A stretch of 64,000 bases of DNA from Mycolicibacterium sp. CBMA 247 (GTDB lineage: Bacteria; Actinomycetota; Actinomycetes; Mycobacteriales; Mycobacteriaceae): positions 434,001-498,000 of the forward strand of contig NZ_VTGX01000001.1 in NCBI RefSeq assembly GCF_009729095.1, written 5' to 3'. Each line of letters begins with the position of its first letter. Position 1 is the first letter of the stretch. Shown piece by piece: positions 31,314 to 40,940 of the stretch. Under the pieces are notes generated by a model. That model had not been told where the DNA came from, did no database searches, and was given only the letters and a program-made list of their open reading frames with translations. A program made the position numbers and the translations under genes.

Positions 31314-32896
31314 CACATTCCACCGCTGAACCCGAACCCGAACCTGTACCCCGGCCCGATGTCGCCGGCGATCCGGCTCCGGGGCTCTTCACGCTCGTCC
31401 TGCACACCCACCTGCCGTGGCTGGCCCATCACGGCCGCTGGCCGGTCGGCGAGGAGTGGCTGTACCAGTCCTGGGCGGCTGCCTACCTGCCGTTGATGCG
31501 GGTGCTGCGCGGTCTGGCCGCCGAGGATCGCAGGCACCTGATTACCCTCGGCATGACACCGGTGGTCACCGCACAGCTCGATGACCCCTACTGCCTGACC
31601 GGGATGCACCACTGGCTGGCCAACTGGCAGCTGCGCGCCCAGGAGGCGACGACGCTGCGCGAGAAACAAGACTTGCAGCAGTTCGGAATTCGCGAGTACG
31701 CCGAGGCGGGCGCGGCCATCGAGGAGTTCACCACCCATTGGCGCCACGGCGCCAGCGGGCTGCTGCGTCAGCTGATCGACGCCGAGGCCATCGAGCTTCT
31801 GGGCGGCCCGCTGGCGCATCCGTTCCAGCCGCTGCTCAATCCGCGGTTGCGCGAGTTCGCCCTGCGCGAGGGCCTGGCTGACGCGCAGCAGCGTTTCGCG
31901 CACACCCCCGCCGGCATCTGGGCACCCGAATGCGCGTACGCCCCCGGCATGGAAACCGGATACGCCGCCGCCGGTGTCGGCCACTTCATGGTGGACGGCC
32001 CGTCCCTGCACGGAGACACCGCGCTGGGCCGGCCGGTGGGCGAGTCCGGCGTGGTGGCGTTCGGGCGCGACCTACAGGTCAGCTACCGGGTGTGGTCGCC
32101 CAAGTCTGGCTATCCCGGTCATGCCGCGTACCGCGATTTCCACACCTACGACCACACCACGGGCCTCAAGCCGGCCCGGGTCACCGGCCGCAATGTGCCG
32201 TCGGAGGAGAAGGCACCCTACGATCCGCAGCGCGCCGACCGCGCGATCGACGAGCATGTCGCCGACTTCGTCGAGGTGGTCCGCCGTCGTCTGGTCAGCG
32301 AGAGCGAGCGGCTCGGCCGCCCGGCACACGTGGTGGCAGCATTCGACACCGAGCTGTTCGGGCACTGGTGGTACGAGGGTCCGGAGTGGCTGGGCCGGGT
32401 ACTGCGGGCGCTGCCCGAGGCCGGTGTACGCGTGGGCACCCTGTCGGATGCCAAGGCTGACGGATTCGTGGGCAACCCGGTCGAATTGCCGCCCAGCTCA
32501 TGGGGTTCGGGCAAGAACTGGCAGGTCTGGAACGGTGAGAAGGTGACCGATCTGGTCCAACTCAACAGCGAGGTGGTCGACGGCGCCTTGAGCACCGTGG
32601 ACAAGGCGCTCACCCAGCACGCGGCGGTCGGTGCGCCGACCCCGCGCGACCGGGTGGCCGATCAGATCCTGCGGGAGACGCTGTTGACGGTGTCCAGCGA
32701 CTGGCCGTTCATGGTGAGCAAGGATTCGGCCGCCGACTACGCGCGCTACCGCGCTCACCTGCACGCCCACGCCACCCGCGAGATCTCCGACGCCCTGGAC
32801 TCGGGCCGTCGCGACCATGCCGAGCGGCTCGCCGACGGCTGGAACAAGGCCGACGGCCTGTTCGGCGCCCTCGACGCCCGGCGTCTGCCAAAATGA
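31310..32896 (+). CDS. Glycoside hydrolase family 57 alpha-glucan branching enzyme
   Basis: 528 aa from a GTG overlapping the methyltransferase stop (GTGA). GH57 features: FTLVLHTHLPWLAHHGRWPVGEEWLYQSW at the start, the nucleophile Glu in GIWAPECAYAPGMETGY and the acid/base Asp in AFDTELFGHWWYEGPEWL. GH57 branching enzymes introduce alpha-1,6 branches; the Rv3031 ortholog is assigned to MGLP assembly. A C-terminal helical domain (SDWPFMVSKDSAADYARYRAHLHAH) is complete. Confidence 0.92.
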   Translation: MTHSTAEPEPEPVPRPDVAGDPAPGLFTLVLHTHLPWLAHHGRWPVGEEWLYQSWAAAYLPLMRVLRGLAAEDRRHLITLGMTPVVTAQLDDPYCLTGMHHWLANWQLRAQEATTLREKQDLQQFGIREYAEAGAAIEEFTTHWRHGASGLLRQLIDAEAIELLGGPLAHPFQPLLNPRLREFALREGLADAQQRFAHTPAGIWAPECAYAPGMETGYAAAGVGHFMVDGPSLHGDTALGRPVGESGVVAFGRDLQVSYRVWSPKSGYPGHAAYRDFHTYDHTTGLKPARVTGRNVPSEEKAPYDPQRADRAIDEHVADFVEVVRRRLVSESERLGRPAHVVAAFDTELFGHWWYEGPEWLGRVLRALPEAGVRVGTLSDAKADGFVGNPVELPPSSWGSGKNWQVWNGEKVTDLVQLNSEVVDGALSTVDKALTQHAAVGAPTPRDRVADQILRETLLTVSSDWPFMVSKDSAADYARYRAHLHAHATREISDALDSGRRDHAERLADGWNKADGLFGALDARRLPK

Positions 32897-32987
32897 CCAT
32901 CAGCGCGAGCGTGCGTGTCTGCCGCTCGACACCCCGCCAATCCTCAGCATTGTGCGCACACTCGCACCGGCACGAAGGCACGCAGTC

Positions 32988-34229
32988 ATGAAGATCCTGA
33001 TGGTGTCATGGGAGTATCCGCCAGTCGTCGTCGGCGGTCTGGGCCGGCATGTGCACCACCTGGCCACCGCGCTGGCCGAAGCCGGTCACGAGGTCGTGGT
33101 ACTCAGCCGCAGGCCCACCGACACCGACCCCAGCACGCACCCGTCCACTGACGCGGTCAGTGAGGGCGTGCGAGTGGTGGCCGCCGCCCAGGATCCACAT
33201 GAGTTCGAGTTCGGTACGGACATGATGGCCTGGACGTTGGCCATGGGGCACGCGATGGTGCGCACCGGCCTTGCCGTCAAAGACAATTCGGGTGACCGCT
33301 GGGTGCCCGACATCGTGCACGCCCACGATTGGCTGGTCGCCCATCCGGCCATCGCCCTCGCCGAGTATTTCGATGTGCCACTGGTTTCCACCATCCACGC
33401 CACCGAAGCGGGCCGGCATTCCGGGTGGGTGTCCGGGCCGATCAGCCGGCAGGTACACGCCGTGGAGTCGTGGCTGGTGCGCGAATCGGATTCGCTGATC
33501 ACGTGTTCGGCGTCGATGAGTGATGAGATCACCGACCTGTTCGGACCCGAACTGTCCGAGATCAGGGTGATCCGCAACGGCATCGACGCCGACCTCTGGC
33601 CGTTCACGCCACGGCGTCCCCGACAGGGTCCGCCCGAGTTGCTCTACCTCGGGCGCCTGGAATACGAGAAGGGTGTGCACGACGCGATTGCCGCCCTGCC
33701 CCGCATCCGGCGCGCGCACCCTGGCACCACACTGACCATCGCCGGTGACGGAACCCAGCAGCAATGGCTCGTCGAACAGGCCCGAAAGCACAAAGTGCTC
33801 AAGGCAACCCGGTTCGTAGGGCGGCTCGGGCACGAGGAATTGCTGCAGGCCCTGCGGGCGGCCGACGCCGCCGTACTGCCCAGCCACTACGAGCCGTTCG
33901 GCATCGTGGCACTGGAGGCCGCGGCCACCGGAACCCCGCTGGTGACCTCCAATGTCGGTGGACTGGGCGAAGCGGTGATCGACGGCCAGACCGGAATGTC
34001 TTTCGCCCCACGGGATGTGGTGGGGTTGGCCGCGGCGGTACGCGCCGTGCTCGATGATCCCGAGGCAGCACAGCGTCGGGCGATCGCCGCGCGCGAGCGC
34101 CTCAGCGCCGACTTCGACTGGCACACCGTGGCCGCCGAGACCAGCCAGGTCTATCTGGCCGCCAAACGTGCCGAGCGGGAACCGCATCCGCGCCGGCCGA
34201 TCGTCGAGCACGCACTGCCCGACCGCTGA
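32988..34229 (+). CDS. Glycogen synthase-like alpha-1,4-glucosyltransferase (Rv3032-like)
   Basis: 413 aa from the ATG at 32988; upstream in-frame codons overlap the GH57 gene and were discarded. GT4/GT5 GT-B fold: MVSWEYPPVVVGGLGRHVHHLATAL at the N-terminus, HAHDWLVAHPAIALAEYF, then YLGRLEYEKGVHDAIAALP and the EX7E region in SHYEPFGIVALEAAATGTPLVTSNVGGLGEAV. The M. tuberculosis ortholog elongates MGLP and contributes to glycogen. The 91-nt gap after GH57 suggests the same transcript. Confidence 0.93.
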   Translation: MKILMVSWEYPPVVVGGLGRHVHHLATALAEAGHEVVVLSRRPTDTDPSTHPSTDAVSEGVRVVAAAQDPHEFEFGTDMMAWTLAMGHAMVRTGLAVKDNSGDRWVPDIVHAHDWLVAHPAIALAEYFDVPLVSTIHATEAGRHSGWVSGPISRQVHAVESWLVRESDSLITCSASMSDEITDLFGPELSEIRVIRNGIDADLWPFTPRRPRQGPPELLYLGRLEYEKGVHDAIAALPRIRRAHPGTTLTIAGDGTQQQWLVEQARKHKVLKATRFVGRLGHEELLQALRAADAAVLPSHYEPFGIVALEAAATGTPLVTSNVGGLGEAVIDGQTGMSFAPRDVVGLAAAVRAVLDDPEAAQRRAIAARERLSADFDWHTVAAETSQVYLAAKRAEREPHPRRPIVEHALPDR

Positions 34230-34327
34230 CGAGCGATAGTTCGACGGGGACCGAACAGCGCCATCACCTGTCCGGTGCGGTGGGCCGCGCCGCTGTCGCC
34301 TGGCAGTTCGGTATCGAATCGGCGCCG

Positions 34328-35176
34328 CTAGGCACCGGGCCCTTGCTGGGGGTCGGCCAGCGGTGACACCGACCAGTTGGACAACTCCGAGGGCCCGAGA
34401 ATTCGGTGCCTGGTCTGACCAGCGGTGTAGAACGTGAATTTTGTTGCGCGATAGCACTGTTCGAAGCAGTCGAAGGCCTGCCCCGCTGCATCGAAGCTGA
34501 CCCCGCGGATCCGCACCATAGGCTCATCCGGGTCGAGCTCAAGCTGTTCAGACTCCCAGCTGTTGGGGCTGTCGACCTCAAATGCCTGCTCGGTGTATTC
34601 GTCGGTGAATCCGTAACGCTCTTCCAGGAATCGGTACAGCGATTCACCGTTCGCCAACCGGTCCCGATCAATCGACGGCACCCGGCTCAGCGGCAGGACG
34701 GCGCGTTCGAGGATCAGGTCGGCAGTCGCCCCTTGGCCTATGCTGCGCCGACGCCAGATCTCCCACACCGGCTGCCCTGCGTCGACACCGAGTGCGGCCG
34801 CGATCGTGGAGCTGGGCAGGCCTACCGACATCGCGATCAACGAGGTGGCCACCGAAGGCGACCGGCCCTGATTGTCGGTCAAGGTCTGCAGCAGCTCCCC
34901 GGGCCGGGTCGGGTCGGCACCGATACGGGGCTCGGCGACGAAGGTTCCCAGCCCCTGGTGCCGGTGAATGCGGCCGGCCCGTTCCAGTTCGTCGAGCGCC
35001 CGACGCACGGAAATGGTGCTTACCTCGGCAATCTCGGCGAGTTCGTTCGTCGACGGCAATCGATCGCCCGGGCGCAGGTCCCGTTCGGTCATGATGCTCA
35101 GCACCAGCTCCTGAACCTGTTGGTATCGCAGCTTCCGATCCCCCGCTGCCGGGCTGCTCCCCTTCGGTGTCGGCAT
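34328..35176 (-). CDS. GntR family regulator, HutC/UTRA type
   Basis: 282 aa from the ATG at 35176, which has GGGAGG 9 nt upstream. N-terminal winged helix (YQQVQELVLSIMTERDLRPGDRLPSTNELAEIAEVSTISVRRALDELERAGRIHRHQGLGTFV, residues about 15-85), then a UTRA ligand domain (VWEIWRRRSIGQGATADLILERAVLPLSRVP...). UTRA regulators usually sense sugar phosphates or related metabolites. It diverges from the nine-gene transport/catabolic operon, which it probably represses until a pathway intermediate binds. Confidence 0.88.
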   Translation of the reverse strand: MPTPKGSSPAAGDRKLRYQQVQELVLSIMTERDLRPGDRLPSTNELAEIAEVSTISVRRALDELERAGRIHRHQGLGTFVAEPRIGADPTRPGELLQTLTDNQGRSPSVATSLIAMSVGLPSSTIAAALGVDAGQPVWEIWRRRSIGQGATADLILERAVLPLSRVPSIDRDRLANGESLYRFLEERYGFTDEYTEQAFEVDSPNSWESEQLELDPDEPMVRIRGVSFDAAGQAFDCFEQCYRATKFTFYTAGQTRHRILGPSELSNWSVSPLADPQQGPGA

Positions 35177-35223
35177 CCGCCCTCCCCAGTGTCGGTCGCT
35201 GACCGACGGCTTGCTTACACAAA

Positions 35224-35238
35224 GCATACTAACTATGC
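35224..35238. promoter_or_regulatory. Candidate GntR operator 1
   Basis: GCATA-ctaac-TATGC is a perfect 5-bp inverted repeat. On the minus strand it contains TATGCT, a possible -10 box for the regulator gene. The 226-bp gap 35177-35402 is distinctly A/T-rich compared with its surroundings and also has the palindrome TTTCTAGAAA at 35289-35298. Confidence 0.45.
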
Positions 35239-35346
35239 ATCTCAGCGCGGACGACCATAACCTGCGATGAGATCAAATATTTGTCGAGTTTCTAGAAATT
35301 TTGCCGAAACATCTACGACATCATCCCAACACGTACATACTCACAA

Positions 35347-35362
35347 TACTGTGTATGCACAG
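35347..35362 (+). promoter_or_regulatory. Promoter and candidate GntR operator 2 of the island operon
   Basis: TACTGT (35347-35352) fits a -10 box and runs into CTGTG-TATG-CACAG (35349-35362), an inverted repeat sharing TATGCA with operator 1. An AAAGGAG ribosome site follows at 35385-35391, 11 nt before the ATG at 35403. Confidence 0.45.
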
Positions 35363-35402
35363 TGATAGGACTGGCTCCGTACCCAAAGGAGAATCCCGGG
35401 CG

Positions 35403-37040
35403 ATGCACTATATGGACCGACGCAGCTTCCTTCGCACCTCGGCGGTGGTGGCCGCAGCTCTCGGCAGCGCCGCAGCGTTCGCGGGCTGCGCCCCTGAAAC
35501 CGCCACCCATACGGTCCTGCGGGTCGGATCGACAACAGATATCGACTCACTCAATCCGTTCACCGCCTTCTCAACCCAGTCCTATGACGTGTTCCAGCTG
35601 CTCTACGACAAGCTGATGGAGTACGACGCCGACCTGAACATCAAGCCCTCACTGGCCACGGACGTCAAAGTGGAAGACGACGGCAAGGTTTACACCTACA
35701 CCCTGCGAGACGACGTCAAATGGCAGGACGGAAACCCCTTCATTCCCGATGACGTGGTGTTCACCCTGCTCATGGTGCGCGACAACGACTACGGGACGTA
35801 CGGCGCGTACTTCAAGGATCTCGTCGACGCGACGGCGACCGGCAACCAGGTGCGGCTGACCTATTCACGGCCACAGACCCTGGACCCCGGCGTCATCACC
35901 CCCATCGTCCCGAAACACGTCTGGGCCGGCGTGGCCAAAGACGATCTGCCCCGGTTCGCGAACGACAAGCCGGTCGGCACCGGACCGTTCGTCTTCGAAT
36001 CCTGGCAGAAGGGCAGCGTCATCACCGTCACCCGCAACGAGGACTGGTGGGGCGCCAAACCCGCGGCGGAGAAGGTGACCTGGACGAAATTCGGCAGCGA
36101 CGACATCGTCACCCAGGCGCTACGCACCGGCGATGTCGACATCGTCGCCGAGATCCCACCCACCATCTTCACCGGACTCAAGGATGCCAAAAACGTCGCA
36201 ACCGATGACCTGGAGTCCTTTTCGTTCCACATGATCGGGTTCAACTGTTCCACCGAAGCGAACTCGAAAGGCAACCGGATACTGCTCGACCAGTCCGTGC
36301 GTCAGGCGTTGAGCTGTGCAGTCAGTCGCCAGCAGCTCGTCGAGCTCGCGTTGTCCGGCTATGGCGAGCCCGGAAACGGCCTGCTTCCGGTGGCGTTCGG
36401 CGACTTTCACTACACACCTGCACCGTCCGATGAGCTGAACAACAACCAGGACAAGGCCCGCAAGTTACTCGACGACGCGGGCTATGTCGACCGCAACGGA
36501 GACGGCATCCGCGAATCGAAAGACGGTGCACCACTGGACTTCAGGATCCTCGCGATCGCCGATACCGCCGTCGACGTCAAAGCCGCCGAGCTCTTCGTCA
36601 CCGCAGCCAAGGCGATCGGTGTCAACGTGAAGCTGTCCACGACCGACGCCGACGCCATGGGCAGCACGGTGTTCAACACCCAGGGTCCGGACTGGGACAT
36701 CATGGTGTGGGGTTGGGATTCCGAGATGTACGACCCGTCCTACCTGCTCGGAATCGCGACCACCGACCAGATCGGCGGGAACAACGACACCTACTGGAGC
36801 AACCCCCGGTACGACGAGCTCTATAACCAGCAACGGACCACGATCGACCGCGCCCAGCGGGTCAAGCTGGTTCGGGAGATGCAGGCGATTCACTACGCCA
36901 GCTGTCCCTACATCGTGATGTGGTATCAGAAGAAGCTCACCGGCACCCGAACCGACACCTGGACCGGCTGGCAGCCGATCAAGGGCGGCATGGTGCTGAA
37001 CTTCCCCAGGGCCAACTACCTCGACGTGAAACCGGCCTGA
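35403..37040 (+). CDS. ABC transporter substrate-binding lipoprotein, family 5 (DppA/OppA type)
   Basis: 545 aa from the ATG at 35403, chosen for the AAAGGAG site. MDRRSFLRTSAVVAAALGSAAAFAGC is a twin-arginine signal with a lipobox, so it is exported folded and lipid-anchored. The mature protein is a family 5 solute-binding protein: LRVGSTTDIDSLNPFTAFSTQSYDVFQLLYDKL, YTYTLRDDVKWQDGNPFIPDDVVFTL, and VRQALSCAVSRQQLVELALSGYGEPGNG. Such proteins bind peptides but also sugars, opines and heme. First gene of the island operon. Confidence 0.92.
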   Translation: MHYMDRRSFLRTSAVVAAALGSAAAFAGCAPETATHTVLRVGSTTDIDSLNPFTAFSTQSYDVFQLLYDKLMEYDADLNIKPSLATDVKVEDDGKVYTYTLRDDVKWQDGNPFIPDDVVFTLLMVRDNDYGTYGAYFKDLVDATATGNQVRLTYSRPQTLDPGVITPIVPKHVWAGVAKDDLPRFANDKPVGTGPFVFESWQKGSVITVTRNEDWWGAKPAAEKVTWTKFGSDDIVTQALRTGDVDIVAEIPPTIFTGLKDAKNVATDDLESFSFHMIGFNCSTEANSKGNRILLDQSVRQALSCAVSRQQLVELALSGYGEPGNGLLPVAFGDFHYTPAPSDELNNNQDKARKLLDDAGYVDRNGDGIRESKDGAPLDFRILAIADTAVDVKAAELFVTAAKAIGVNVKLSTTDADAMGSTVFNTQGPDWDIMVWGWDSEMYDPSYLLGIATTDQIGGNNDTYWSNPRYDELYNQQRTTIDRAQRVKLVREMQAIHYASCPYIVMWYQKKLTGTRTDTWTGWQPIKGGMVLNFPRANYLDVKPA

Positions 37041-37055
37041 GGCGGCCCCGAGGAG

Positions 37056-38024
37056 ATGCTGCGTTATCTCGCAACGAAGCTCGCGTATCTGGTACTCACC
37101 CTCGTCGCGGTACTGGTGACCAACTTCCTGATCTTCCACCTCATGCCCGGCGACCCCGTCACCCACATCGCACGTGGCCAGCACCTCGATGCCGCGGCAA
37201 TAGCCCGGCTACGTGCCTACTACGGTCTCGACCGGCCGCTCAGTTCGCAGTTCGTCACTTACGTGACCCATCTGTTGCACGGCGACTTCGGATACTCCTA
37301 CTCCTACTCGGCTCCGGTCGGGCCGATCGTGGGCGATGCCCTGGTCAACACCGTGATCCTGGTGACGGTTTCGACTGTGCTGGTGGTGGGGCTCGGAGTG
37401 CTGATCGGGGTGTTCGCCGCAGCTCGCCGGGGTAAGCGGGCCGACCGTGGACTCGTGGTCGGCTCACTGGTGTTGTGGAGCCTGCCCACCTTCTGGGTCG
37501 GCATGTTGCTCATCTTCGTCTTCGCGGTCGCGCTGAACTGGCTGCCCATCGCGGGCATGTACACCGCCGACGCGATCTATCCGACCGTGTTCACCCGGAT
37601 CTCCGATCTGGCAAGGCATTTGTTGCTGCCCACAGTGGCGATGGTCTTGGTCGACATCGCTCAGTTCGTACTCATCACCCGTAGTTCTCTGCTGAACACG
37701 TTGTCGGAGGACTTCATGACCACCGCGCGCGCCAAGGGCCTGCACCCCCAGCGGGTGCTGTGGCGGCACGGTGTGCGCAACGCCCTGCTCCCGGTCGTCA
37801 CCGCAACCACGCTGTATGCCAGCGCGACGGTCGGCGGCACCATCCAGGTTGAGACGGTTTTTTCGTGGCCCGGGATGGGGCAATTGATCTACCTGTCCGT
37901 GGTGCGGCGCGACTACCCGGTGATGGAGGCGTGTTTCCTGCTCTTCGCCGTGGTGGTGGTGCTGGCCAACTTCGCCAGCGATGTCATCTACCGCGCATTG
38001 GACCCGAGGGTAAGACTGACATGA
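37056..38024 (+). CDS. ABC transporter permease (DppB type)
   Basis: 322 aa with six membrane segments, beginning LRYLATKLAYLVLTLVAVLVTNFLIFHLMPGDP as all DppB/OppB proteins do. The cytoplasmic EAA loop is FMTTARAKGLHPQRVLWRHGVRNALLPVVT. It follows the binding-protein gene by 15 nt with a GAGGAG site and overlaps the next permease by four bases. Confidence 0.93.
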   Translation: MLRYLATKLAYLVLTLVAVLVTNFLIFHLMPGDPVTHIARGQHLDAAAIARLRAYYGLDRPLSSQFVTYVTHLLHGDFGYSYSYSAPVGPIVGDALVNTVILVTVSTVLVVGLGVLIGVFAAARRGKRADRGLVVGSLVLWSLPTFWVGMLLIFVFAVALNWLPIAGMYTADAIYPTVFTRISDLARHLLLPTVAMVLVDIAQFVLITRSSLLNTLSEDFMTTARAKGLHPQRVLWRHGVRNALLPVVTATTLYASATVGGTIQVETVFSWPGMGQLIYLSVVRRDYPVMEACFLLFAVVVVLANFASDVIYRALDPRVRLT

Positions 38025-38911
38025 CCGAATTGAACTTCCAGCCCGAAACCAGCAGCGCCGGCTGGCGCGATGTCCTGGCCAAGCTGTGGCGCGACGGAAT
38101 GGGCCGCACCGGTGTACTCATGGCCGCTGCGGTCGTCACGGTCGCTGTCGTGGGGCCGCTCGCGGCGCCATACGATCGTGGCGCTGTCGCCGAGTCTCGC
38201 ACCGGTATTCTGCAGTCCCCCAGTGGTGCTCATCTACTAGGCACCGACGAGCTCGGCCGCGACGTTCTGCGCCAGGTGCTCGCGGGCACCCCGATCTCGT
38301 TGCAGATCGGCCTGATCGCGACCTTGGTGACCGTGCTCATCGGCACCGTCGTCGGCATCCTCGCCGGCTGGTTCACCGGATTCGTCGACGCGGTCCTGAT
38401 GCGTATCACCGACTTCTTCCTGGTGTTGCCGAATCTGCCGCTCATGATCGCGCTGGGCGCCATTGTGGGCCAGAGCCTTCCGATGATCGTGTTGGTCATC
38501 GCCGTGACAAGCTGGCCCCCGACAGCCCGCATCGTTCGCTCGCAGACGTTGGCGCTGCGAGAACGCGAGACGGTCGCCCGGGCACGCACCGTCGGCCTGT
38601 CCGCCCCGGCCGTACTGTGGAAGCTCATCCTGCCGGGTGTTGCGGCCCTGGTGATCGCCAATGCCGTCCTGGTGATCGCCGGGTCGATCCTTGCCGAGGC
38701 CACCCTGTCGTTTCTGGGCCTCGGGGATCCGTCACGCACATCGTGGGGCCAGATTCTGCACAACGCCTTCGTGTCCGGCGCGGTCGGCAACGGTTACTGG
38801 TGGTACTTCCTTCCGCCGGGCATCGGGATCGTCGTTGTGGTACTGGCGTTCTCGCTCATCGGACAGGCGCTCGAACACATTCTCAATCCGAAACTGGCGG
38901 CGACCACATGA
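38021..38911 (+). CDS. ABC transporter permease (DppC type)
   Basis: 296 aa from the ATG at 38021 in an ATGA overlap with DppB. DppC hallmarks: N-terminal cytosolic tail and one helix, HLLGTDELGRDVLRQVLAGTPISLQIGLIATLV, and the EAA loop ETVARARTVGLSAPAVLWKLILPGVAALVIAN. It forms the heterodimeric channel with the preceding permease. Confidence 0.93.
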   Translation: MTELNFQPETSSAGWRDVLAKLWRDGMGRTGVLMAAAVVTVAVVGPLAAPYDRGAVAESRTGILQSPSGAHLLGTDELGRDVLRQVLAGTPISLQIGLIATLVTVLIGTVVGILAGWFTGFVDAVLMRITDFFLVLPNLPLMIALGAIVGQSLPMIVLVIAVTSWPPTARIVRSQTLALRERETVARARTVGLSAPAVLWKLILPGVAALVIANAVLVIAGSILAEATLSFLGLGDPSRTSWGQILHNAFVSGAVGNGYWWYFLPPGIGIVVVVLAFSLIGQALEHILNPKLAATT

Positions 38912-39918
38912 ACCTGCTCGAGATACGCAATCTGTCGGTCACCTATCGATCCGGTATGGACGAGGTACGCGCCGTCGACGGGATCGACCTCGATGTCCAC
39001 ACCGGTGAGGTGGTCGGGCTCGCCGGCGAATCCGGCTGCGGTAAGAGCACATTGGCGCTGGCAGTCGCGCAGCTCCTGCCCCACGGCGCACAGGTGAGTG
39101 CCGACCGGTTACGGCTGGGCGACACCGATCTGCTGGCCGTGAACGACAAGACCATGCGTCACCTGCGCTGGAGCCGACTGTCGATGGTGTTCCAGGGCGC
39201 GATGAACGGATTCAACCCAGTCATGCCCATCGGTGCACAGATCGCCGAGGCCATCCGCACCCACCAACCACGCACCGGCAGGCGACAGGTGCGGGCGCGC
39301 GTCACCGAACTGCTCGGTGAGGTCGGCATCGCCCGGGGCCGTGCCGCCGACTACCCCCACCAGTTCTCCGGCGGCATGAAGCAGCGGGCGATGATCGCCA
39401 TGGCGCTGGCCTGCGACCCCGAACTGGTGATCGCCGACGAACCCACCACGGCGCTCGACGTGATGACACAAGCCCAGATCCTGGAGCTCATCCGGCGTCT
39501 GGCCGACGAGCTGGACCTCGCAATGCTGGTGATCTCTCACGATCTGATGGTGCTGGGCGAGCTGTGCGACCGGGCAGCGGTCATGTACGCCGGCCGGATC
39601 GTCGAACGCGGCCAGGCCGAGCACGTATTCACCCAAACCGCCACGGGCGGGCCGGCGCATCCCTACACCAGGCAATTGCTGGCGTGCTTTCCGGTACTCG
39701 GGACAGGTACCGCGGCCATCAGCGGAATACCCGGTAGCCCACCGGATCTCGCCCACCCACCGAACGGGTGCCGGTTCCGTGATCGATGCGAGGTCGCGCT
39801 GCCCGTGTGCGCCACCGAAGACCCGGTACTGCGTTCGGTCGCCGACGCCGCCGCCCATCGCGCCGCGTGCCACCAGGTGAGCGCTCACGACCCAGTCACG
39901 TTGGAGGTAGCCGGATGA
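38908..39918 (+). CDS. ABC transporter ATP-binding protein (DppD type)
   Basis: 336 aa from the ATG at 38908 (ATGA overlap). Walker [10 protein letters not shown], signature [17 protein letters not shown], Walker [14 protein letters not shown]-loop VISHD, and the C-terminal oligopeptide-transporter domain with a Cys cluster ([14 protein letters not shown], later AACH) that in DppD proteins can bind Fe-S. It powers the importer together with the next gene. Confidence 0.94.
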   Translation: MNLLEIRNLSVTYRSGMDEVRAVDGIDLDVHTGEVVGLAGESGCGKSTLALAVAQLLPHGAQVSADRLRLGDTDLLAVNDKTMRHLRWSRLSMVFQGAMNGFNPVMPIGAQIAEAIRTHQPRTGRRQVRARVTELLGEVGIARGRAADYPHQFSGGMKQRAMIAMALACDPELVIADEPTTALDVMTQAQILELIRRLADELDLAMLVISHDLMVLGELCDRAAVMYAGRIVERGQAEHVFTQTATGGPAHPYTRQLLACFPVLGTGTAAISGIPGSPPDLAHPPNGCRFRDRCEVALPVCATEDPVLRSVADAAAHRAACHQVSAHDPVTLEVAG

Positions 39919-40940
39919 GCGGACCGACCACGGGCCGGATCGTCGCCGAGATATCCGACCTGCACGTGCACTTCCCGATCCGGCACGGCCGGCAGCGGCT
40001 ACTGGCCCGGGCCGTCGACGGCGTCGACCTCACCATCCACGAACGGGAGATCGTGGCCCTCGTCGGCGAATCGGGCTGCGGGAAGACGACGATCGCGCGC
40101 ACCATCATGCGGCTAGAGGACGCGACCTCCGGATCGATCTCGGTCGCCGGTGTCGACATCACTCACGTCGGCGGCAGGCAGCTGCGCACGATGCGCCGTG
40201 ACTTCCAGATGATTTTCCAGGATCCGTTCGAGAGCCTGCCCGCCAACTCCACCGCGTTCGATGTGGTCGCCGAGGGTCTGGCGATCCACCATCGCCAGCT
40301 CGACGCCCCGGCTCGCCGCGAAGCCGCGATCGCCGCGCTGGCGGCCTGCGGCCTGCCCGAGGCCGTCACCGGCCGGCGGATGTTCGAACTGTCGGGCGGC
40401 CAACGCCAGCGCGTGGCCATCGCATCGGCAGTGGCGGTCGAACCTCGATTGCTGGTCGCCGACGAACCGGTATCCATGCTGGACGTCTCACTGCGTGCCG
40501 GAATCCTGCGCGTCCTGCTGGATCTGCGCGAACGCCTCGGTATCGCGACCCTGTTCATCACGCACGACCTCGCGTTGGCCGGGGTGTTCGCCGACCGGGT
40601 GGCGGTGCTGTACCTGGGCTGTGTCGTCGAACAGGGAACCGGTGCAGAGGTGATCGCCAACCCCGCACATCCCTACACGCGGGCGCTGGTCGAGGTGATG
40701 CCGAAACCCGGCGGCCGGCGCGGTCCGCGAGCCCTGCTCTCCGGTGAACCACCGAATCCCACGGAACGCGTCACCGGTTGCCGCTTCGCTGCCCGCTGCT
40801 CCCTGTTCCGAGCGCTCGGCTCCCCCGAACGCTGCACCACCGAACCACCGGCGCTGCGCTCGATCGGCGCCGATCACGCTGTGGCATGCCACTTCTGGGA
40901 TGCCATGGCTCATTCAACCGCTAAGGAGAAGATCGTATGA
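39915..40940 (+). CDS. ABC transporter ATP-binding protein (DppF type)
   Basis: 341 aa from the ATG at 39915 (ATGA overlap). Walker [10 protein letters not shown], signature LSGGQRQRVAIASAVAVEP, Walker B LLVADEPVSMLD, H-loop FITHD, and a C-terminal peptide-transporter domain with CRFAARCSLF and a final Cys-His. The signature motif and walker elements are intact in both ATPases, so the importer should be functional. Confidence 0.94.
   Translation: MSGPTTGRIVAEISDLHVHFPIRHGRQRLLARAVDGVDLTIHEREIVALVGESGCGKTTIARTIMRLEDATSGSISVAGVDITHVGGRQLRTMRRDFQMIFQDPFESLPANSTAFDVVAEGLAIHHRQLDAPARREAAIAALAACGLPEAVTGRRMFELSGGQRQRVAIASAVAVEPRLLVADEPVSMLDVSLRAGILRVLLDLRERLGIATLFITHDLALAGVFADRVAVLYLGCVVEQGTGAEVIANPAHPYTRALVEVMPKPGGRRGPRALLSGEPPNPTERVTGCRFAARCSLFRALGSPERCTTEPPALRSIGADHAVACHFWDAMAHSTAKEKIV

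Noticed and set aside
34230..34327. Attachment-site-like repeats at the island edges
   Set aside because: Only short, weak inverted repeats were visible at the left edge and none matching at 46990-47044; no integrase, so no claim of site-specific integration.
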